Shown piece after piece: positions 58,511-64,000 of a DNA stretch of 64,000 nt. How positions within the stretch are numbered: the first letter of the stretch is position 1; every line of letters begins with the position of its first letter. The translations under genes were made by a program, and so were the position numbers. Source of the DNA: Tetragonia tetragonoides (taxonomy: Eukaryota > Streptophyta > Magnoliopsida > Caryophyllales > Aizoaceae); the NCBI GenBank assembly GCA_038025085.1, contig CM076153.1, positions 12,333,501 to 12,397,500 of the forward strand. Reading direction: 5' to 3'. A model generated the notes under the pieces. The model was not told where the DNA came from and searched no databases. It saw only the letters and a program-made list of their open reading frames with translations.

Positions 58511-59467
58511 AGAATGTGAGACAGCGGTGGTCTGTTGATGTTGTTCAGCTTTTAGACTATGATGTCTGGGATTTTTGTTTGTTGGGGCAACGTGTAAATT
58601 TTGGGGGCTTTTATTGATGGGTAGGATAGTATTGTGCTAGTTTCAAGAAGCTACTTGGAAGGAATATATTTTTCTCTTAATGGATGTTATGCTTATTGCT
58701 ATTGAGACATATCATTCTCAGTTCATGGTGGTTTTTGATCCAAATATGTTATTTTAAGATCTGACATGTCTGAAATTGAACTTATATTCCAATTAGTTTA
58801 AAGTAAATTTGATACATAATTATATAGGGCACTTCTTATGATAAAGAAGTGCCCCATTGAGGGTCTTAAGCATTGACAGACGGCCTAGGTTTGAAGGGAT
58901 AGGTCCCATTAGGGAGTACACTTCGAATTCAGGTGGTTGTTGGATAGCTTAAGAAACTGCAAGTTCGACATCCTTGTGAAGAAATTCGCGATACCATCTG
59001 TTAATTAGTTGTTGGAGAGATCTAAGGAGGTTAAAGAGGCAGGCCTTGTAAAGTTAGGGAGTGCCCCTCTAAGGTTGCAACCAGCTTAATGGACAGCTGA
59101 GAGCTCTCTGCTCCTTATCCATGCAGGAACTGTCCCTAAGCTGAGATTGTTGTAGGATAAGTCAAGTGAAAGCAGAGAAGGCAAGCCCTTGGCAAGGGTA
59201 GTTGGCAAAGGATTGAAAATGCATTTCGGGATAGATTTAGGTACCATAAGTTGTCTAAGGTAGCAAGAGATTCCGGAATATGACCTGTAAGATGATTATT
59301 GCTAAGGGAAAGGACGGTGATCAACTTGTTACCGTATCTTATGGATGAATTTGGCTAGTGAAATTTATTTAGTACATCATTGTCATACTAAAATGAATAA
59401 ACTAGAGATGAATATGCTAAAATGTTCTTTCTAAGTAATGTATTAGCATCTCTGATTATGTAGATTG
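57507..59467. repeat. duplicated ~100 bp spacer segments flanking the LRR pseudogene
   Basis: A block with ATGAATAAACTAGAGATGAA and TTTCTAAGTAATGTATTAG is found at about 57507-57605 and again at about 59373-59467. A separate ~60 bp LRR block (GGTCTTAAGCATTG...TAGGTCCCATTAGGGAG) is at 58125-58184 and 58857-58916. The two pairs have different offsets, so more than one duplication took place. Confidence 0.8.
57954..59330 (-). pseudogene. LRR receptor-like protein pseudogene, scrambled
   Basis: The fragment at 58294-57954 reads LEVLVISGMKHT, GLGHLSQLVLEGNSLMGPIP, LGRLPMLKTLKLDGNRFEG, and then, after a frameshift, SLSNNQLTGRIP. A second fragment at 59324-58857 reads ITVLSLSNNHLTGHIPESL, NLWYLNLSRNAFS, SLDLSYNNLSLGTVP and LTSLDLSNN with in-frame stops. 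The wording is that of plant LRR receptor-like proteins of the PII-2/TMM type. On the minus strand the C-terminal repeats come before the N-terminal ones, so the copy is rearranged. It lies mostly in the last intron and 3' flank of the small plus-strand pseudogene. Confidence 0.8.
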
Positions 59468-59848
59468 TGCCTTCAGTATCTCATATAAACTTCCACACTG
59501 CTTATGAAGAATGTATGAACAATCTCTAAACTGGGCATCAAATCCCATGAAACAAGAAGGGTCCTCAGCCCTTTCCTCTCTCAGTCCTTTCCCTCTCCAG
59601 TTGCCTCTCCCTTGCAGCCCTTTCCTACTCCATCGCGTGCCATACAAATAATTTCTATTGTTCTTCACACATCCTCTAGTTTCTTGAGATGAAATAAGGT
59701 GTGTAACTAGAGCCAGTGGATTGACTTGAGCTAGAAGGCTCGTCATAAAATAGGTGTGCGCTAGTACCCAAGGTGTGTAGTCCCCCCTTTTTGTATCCAC
59801 CAACTTCATATAAAGAAGCTTCCTTATGCCCTTGATCTCATCCAGCAC
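59456..59848 (-). other. 130-codon open frame of unknown nature
   Basis: The frame begins MLDEIKGIRKLLYMKLVDTK and has no domain I recognise. Given its position between a pseudogene and a retrotransposon, it may be another remnant. Confidence 0.25.
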
Positions 59849-59879
59849 TTACCATATGAACAAGTTCACATTAAACTGA

Positions 59880-61820
59880 GACAAACCAGAAGGAGAAACG
59901 CAAACAGAACTATGGAATATCTAGTTAGTTACGTATTCAGCTAGCTGAGGTGGCATTGTAATTATTAATTTGTTTCATCCTGTTATTTTCCTCAACAACC
60001 AGATTCTGTTAGTTAGCACAGTACTCCTGTATATAAACGTCTGAACACAACTAACTGTTTTTCGTTCATTTTACTGAGCTTTATTTTCTCTTTATGAGAG
60101 TTAAGCTCCATTAATGAAAATTTGAGTTGTCTCTCAAATTAGTTCCATTTTTCTCATGGTATCAGAGCTATAGGTGCAAGAACCCTAGAAATTTGTTAAT
60201 TTCCTTTCGATCGAATTGCTTTATTTCGAATCTGATCTAGCTCAAAAACAAACACAGTTTTGCTTTCAATTTCGATGCAAACCATCAGAGATGGATAAGG
60301 TGTGATTACACGGTGATCCGTTGGATCTTTATGCTCAATCAGCTTGTGAGTTGAGGAAGGAGATTGCAGAGAGGTATGGTCAAAGCAATGGAGGATAAGT
60401 TGAGCTAAATCACTCAAGGTAATCTATCTGTTGCTGCCTATTTTAACAAGTTGAAAAGATGCTGGGATGATTACATAATCTGAATGGAATTCTTGTACGC
60501 GATTGTGGAAAAATGAAAGAATGTTCATGTGGATTAGCTCATAAGCTTTTGGAGATGGAAAATAGGTCTAAATTGGTGCAATTCTTGCTAAAATTCTTTC
60601 TATGGATCCTCTTCCAAGTGTGAACAAAGCTTATTACATAGTACACCAAGTAGAGAAACATAAGCAAGTGACTAAACATAATATAGATCCTACGGCCTTT
60701 TTTGCTAATACTAGTTCAAGAAATGGTACTGGTCATAGAAGAGATGTTAGAAACAACAGATTTGATGAAGGAAAGAGATATTGCTCTTACTGTACGGAAG
60801 ATGGACACACATTTGACAGATGTTTTGAGAGAATTGGCTATCCTGACTGGGTTTCAGGTCCTAGAGTTGCTGCTGAGGGTAATGCTGAAGTCAATCAAGG
60901 CATGGGCAGGGACACAATTTTTGATCTTGAGTATGAAAATCAAGTTGACACTGGGAACAATGGTAATGTGGATTAAAAATTGGTAGCGGTTGTATGTCAG
61001 CAGATGATGCAGATGTTCAAGGGCAAAGGATCTATACAGTGAAGTCAAGCTGGTACATCTTTTAGTGAACTTTGTTAGTTCATCTCCTTGAGCCGAGTTT
61101 GCAGGTACTCACTATGCTATGTGTTGTTCAACCTATGCTGTTGCTTTGTCATGTCTTGCCAATAATGTGAGTTTAGAACATGACTGGATTGTTGACACAG
61201 GAGCTACTGACCACATAACCTCTCACCTATTCTTCACAACTCCAGAAAATTAGCAATTCCTATTTTCATCACCCTACCTGATGGTGCCACAAAGATGGTT
61301 ACCATAGTTGGAGATTTTAGACTCACAGATTTACTGATTATTCATGATGTCTTCTATGTTCCTGACTTCAAATTTAACCTCCTCATGATACACAATGTGT
61401 TCTTGCCTGGATTTCATCGACACATTGCGCTGTTGGCAAAATTAATAAAGTTGTTGCTGTTGGCAAGAGATCCTAAGGGATCTAGAGGACTATATATGTG
61501 TCAAGCTTCTACTAAGGAGTGTGATTTGCAGAACTGACAATGGCACTCATTTGAACTGACAATGGAACTCATTTGAACTGACAATGGCACTCATGTGAGA
61601 TTTGCAGAACTGACAAGAAGAAATATATATTGGATCTTCTCAAGGATGCAGACCTCAGAGCTGCCAAACCTGCTACTACCTCTCTACCTCAAAACATGAA
61701 GCTCTCTCTTGATCATGGCTCTTCTCTTTCAGCTCCTGATTCCTATAGAAGACTTGTTGGCAGGCTCCTTTATCTCGCTATGACAAGTCCCTTTGAACAA
61801 ACACTCAGCATACTGTAGAC
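59880..61820 (+). mobile_element. internally deleted Ty1/Copia retrotransposon
   Basis: The primer-binding site TGGTATCAGAGC at 60157-60168 follows an LTR end (TTTTCTCA). The LTR may start at the TGTTAGTTAG at 60007 or further left. Gag remains at 60602-60976, with a zinc knuckle CSYCTEDGHTFDRC. The aspartic protease motif WIVDTGATDHIT is near 61189-61225. Bits of the GAG-pre-integrase region and an integrase-like DNGTH string follow at 61400-61600, then the end of the polymerase (SYRRLVGRLLYLAMT) at 61740-61785. Most of integrase and reverse transcriptase is missing and frames are broken. No 3' LTR was found. Confidence 0.8.
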
Positions 61821-62524
61821 TATATTTGATACTGAAGCAAGGTTATATCAGCAGCTAAGTAAGGGCCTTTGATCAAGTTTTTCTGTTTTCTATTGCTCCC
61901 CCTGCTTTACGGCCTTTGTCCAATATCAAGGAATCCGTTTTATATCAAATTTTAGGGTGGCTATGTTCCACAAAGCTACAACCTAACCCATTTGTTATCA
62001 GTCATGACATCCAATGCTGTTAGTTAAAGTACCCATATGCAAAAAGACGGGCAATAGATTATAATGACAAGGGACGTACCTTAAAGCAATTAGGTCCAAA
62101 CATCCTTAAGAAATTGTGTTTCCAAGTTGTATAGGATATCCTGTAATGTTGCAAAACCTGTTTAAAATAGGCAAATTAGATACAAAGGTACTTCATATCC
62201 CATATCAATAACACTTACCAATAATTACATACAAGCTATGCGCCTCTGTCTTCGTAGATGGCATGGAAGACGAAGCCATCTCATCATCACAATCGTTGGC
62301 ATTACCCAAATGTGGAGTCACGTGGGGGTCCATATATGATGCAAAACCTCCATTACCTATAAACTTTATCTCCATTGCTAGCTCCACCACTTGTACGTGC
62401 CGCCACCTTCATCAGCTCCACCTTTGTCACCAAATTTTAGATTCACTTCAATAAGCATGGCTTTTGATTGAGGACATAATGAAACGGCAGTCCGTATTAA
62501 TTAGATACAAGCAACTGCCATGTG
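61821..62524. other. spacer after the Copia remnant
   Basis: No recognisable gene. Overlapping short frames at 62205-62454 on both strands look like chance. Confidence 0.4.
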
Positions 62525-62659
62525 TGGTCTGGACTGTGCAAGATTGATTCAGAGGGCAAGGCAAGGAAGGTTGTTGGCTGCTCATGTGTGGTCGTTAAGG
62601 ACTACGGAGAAGAGACCGAGGGGCTCCATATTGTCCAGCAGCACATCAAGTCTCACTAA
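62525..62659 (+). pseudogene. 3' fragment of ribosomal protein eS12 (RPS12)
   Basis: An in-frame 44-codon stretch ending in TAA reads [20 protein letters not shown] and continues [18 protein letters not shown], the C-terminal end of plant 40S ribosomal protein eS12. Upstream sequence does not continue the protein, and I see no acceptor site that would make it a true last exon. It is therefore most likely a 5'-truncated processed copy or a displaced exon. The frame is undamaged, which suggests it is fairly recent. Confidence 0.75.
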
Positions 62660-62822
62660 GTCATATGATTTCCTATTTAAATTAGGTCCAGTTTAGATTT
62701 GGTTTTGGAACTAGAATGTTGCAGTTTTTCCGATGTCAACTGCTTTGAAAGAAGAATTTTGATTGTCCTGAATGCCTCATACAACACTGGGAAGATATGA
62801 CAATTTTTGTTATTGCAGCTTT

Positions 62823-63292
62823 TGTTGGAATAATGGCACCCAAAGGTTATGGGGTGATTTGTAACTGATTTGTAATTAATTGTGGGTAATTCATATCCCA
62901 TGATGTGCCACTAATAAATCCATTAAAGCTACTTTAATGGGTTGTGGGAGGTTACATTTTACCATCTATAAATTGGGTGTTCATGTCCACTAGAGAAATA
63001 AAATAGAGAGAATGTGAAGGAAGACACATCTCCTCATATCCCCATGTATGATTAGTTTCCGGGCAATTGTATTTGTGTAAGTTCCAAACCTCCATCCATG
63101 AGTGCACTTGTTTTGGGGTTGTTGTGTTAACCTTGGGGAGCGACCGACGGAGACGATTTGCGCCAAAGTCGTGCCGAAAATCGTTTTCAAGGCAGTGGCC
63201 CTCATACCACGGCGCAACGATTATTTGATAAGTCATCTACTCTATCCTTTATATATTATTTTGTTATTGATCAATACCTTATATTTCCTACA
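62823..63292. mobile_element. LTR-like segment (TGTTGGAA...TTCCTACA)
   Basis: The segment begins TGTTGGAATAATGGCACCC and ends ATATTTCCTACA, an imperfect inverted terminal repeat of Copia-LTR style, 470 bp long. The flanking 5-mers do not match and no primer-binding site follows, so this is a tentative solo LTR. Confidence 0.4.
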
Positions 63293-64000
63293 ATTTGAAA
63301 GCGATTTTATTTAAGTTATTGATTAATTGTGATTTTGTGAAGCGTCAAATTAAATTGTTGCACTTGTGATCATGCTTATTATGTTAACTTGTGTTTCACG
63401 GAAGGAAGGTGAAAAATTAGAGGTCTATGGTGTTGGTCTTGACGTTTATATTACTACTGGCTTGTCGTGGAATTTGCTATGTAATATATTTGTTGCCAAA
63501 TATTCTGTATGAATTCAGTTTATTAGGTGTAAGTGGGCTCATGAGTGGTAGTTAATGTTGGATTTTGAGAGGCCTAGTTATTTGTCGTTCTTGTGTTGAG
63601 TAATTTTGTGAGAATTAATCCAAGAATCGATCTGCAATGTCTTTCTGGAAAATCCATGTCATATAGGAACACTTGTTTTGTTTTAATGGTTCTAACTTCT
63701 ATGAGTTCATGTATCTACCGGTTGTTTGCTTCTTGCGGAAAATTTTTGGCTTTAGCCAAACATGTGCCTACATGGATAGTAATTAAGAAATGCAAGTTGA
63801 TTAAAGGTGACTGGATTTGCACGTTGTATCACCTCCATCTATATCACCAACTTGCCAATCTACAATGACTGGATATATGTGAAAGAAATGTTAAAGATTG
63901 CTTCCCTATTACTGGTTGTAGACAATTCTAATTGTTCTGCATTTTGTGCTTAAAGGCCTATTGATCAGCAAAATGAATGCTATTTCTCGGATTTATTATT
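63293..64000. other. spacer to window end
   Basis: An open frame at 63593-63868 has no domain I recognise. Nothing else is seen. Confidence 0.4.

Noticed and set aside
62205..62454. Overlapping 60-codon frames on both strands
   Set aside because: No recognisable content and no splice context.

Overview
This is nuclear DNA from a flowering plant, most likely a eudicot. The genes are split by GT-AG introns, and their products belong to plant families (Raf-like MAPKKK, CGLD27/DUF1230, RTE1, CBL10, DUF1635). The intergenic DNA is AT-rich and packed with LINEs, SINEs, MITEs, LTR elements and tandem repeats. No bacterial operon, CRISPR array or viral genome is present. The genes are independent and are not a functional cluster.

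Layout. 1-3.4 kb: the last exons of a Raf-like protein kinase, with a LINE fragment in the intron before them. 4.8-17.4 kb: a CGLD27 (DUF1230) chloroplast-protein gene in five pieces. Its third intron is about 10 kb long and holds a SINE and a large unclassified element, itself interrupted by an ORF2-less LINE and carrying about 19 copies of a ~310 bp tandem repeat. 18.5-22.7 kb: an RTE1 (ethylene receptor regulator) gene. 23.1-24.0 kb: a Stowaway-type MITE and a tRNA gene. 24.8-28.5 kb, minus strand: a six-exon gene of unknown function with a LINE fragment in its first intron. 29.0-32.0 kb: a probable 2.9 kb solo LTR. 32.1-36.1 kb: a second, inverted copy of the unclassified element with about 10 repeat units. 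36.1-41.2 kb: a tRNA-derived SINE, a 45 bp perfect palindrome and AT-rich spacer. 41.25-42.17 kb: a DUF1635 gene. 46.1-51.0 kb, minus strand: a complete nine-exon CBL10 calcium-sensor gene. 51.2-56.3 kb: nested SINEs, duplicated spacer and a short retroposon. 56.5-63.3 kb: a decayed region with a small gene broken by a frameshift and a MITE in its exon, a scrambled LRR pseudogene, a deleted Copia element, an eS12 ribosomal-protein fragment and an LTR-like segment.

The most unusual structure is the pair of inverted-orientation elements at 6.3-14.9 kb and 32.1-36.1 kb. Both join the same ~650 bp non-coding flank to arrays of the same ~310 bp unit, and one lies inside a transcribed gene. I cannot place this element in a known family from the sequence alone. 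Exon boundaries were read by hand from splice signals and reading-frame continuity.
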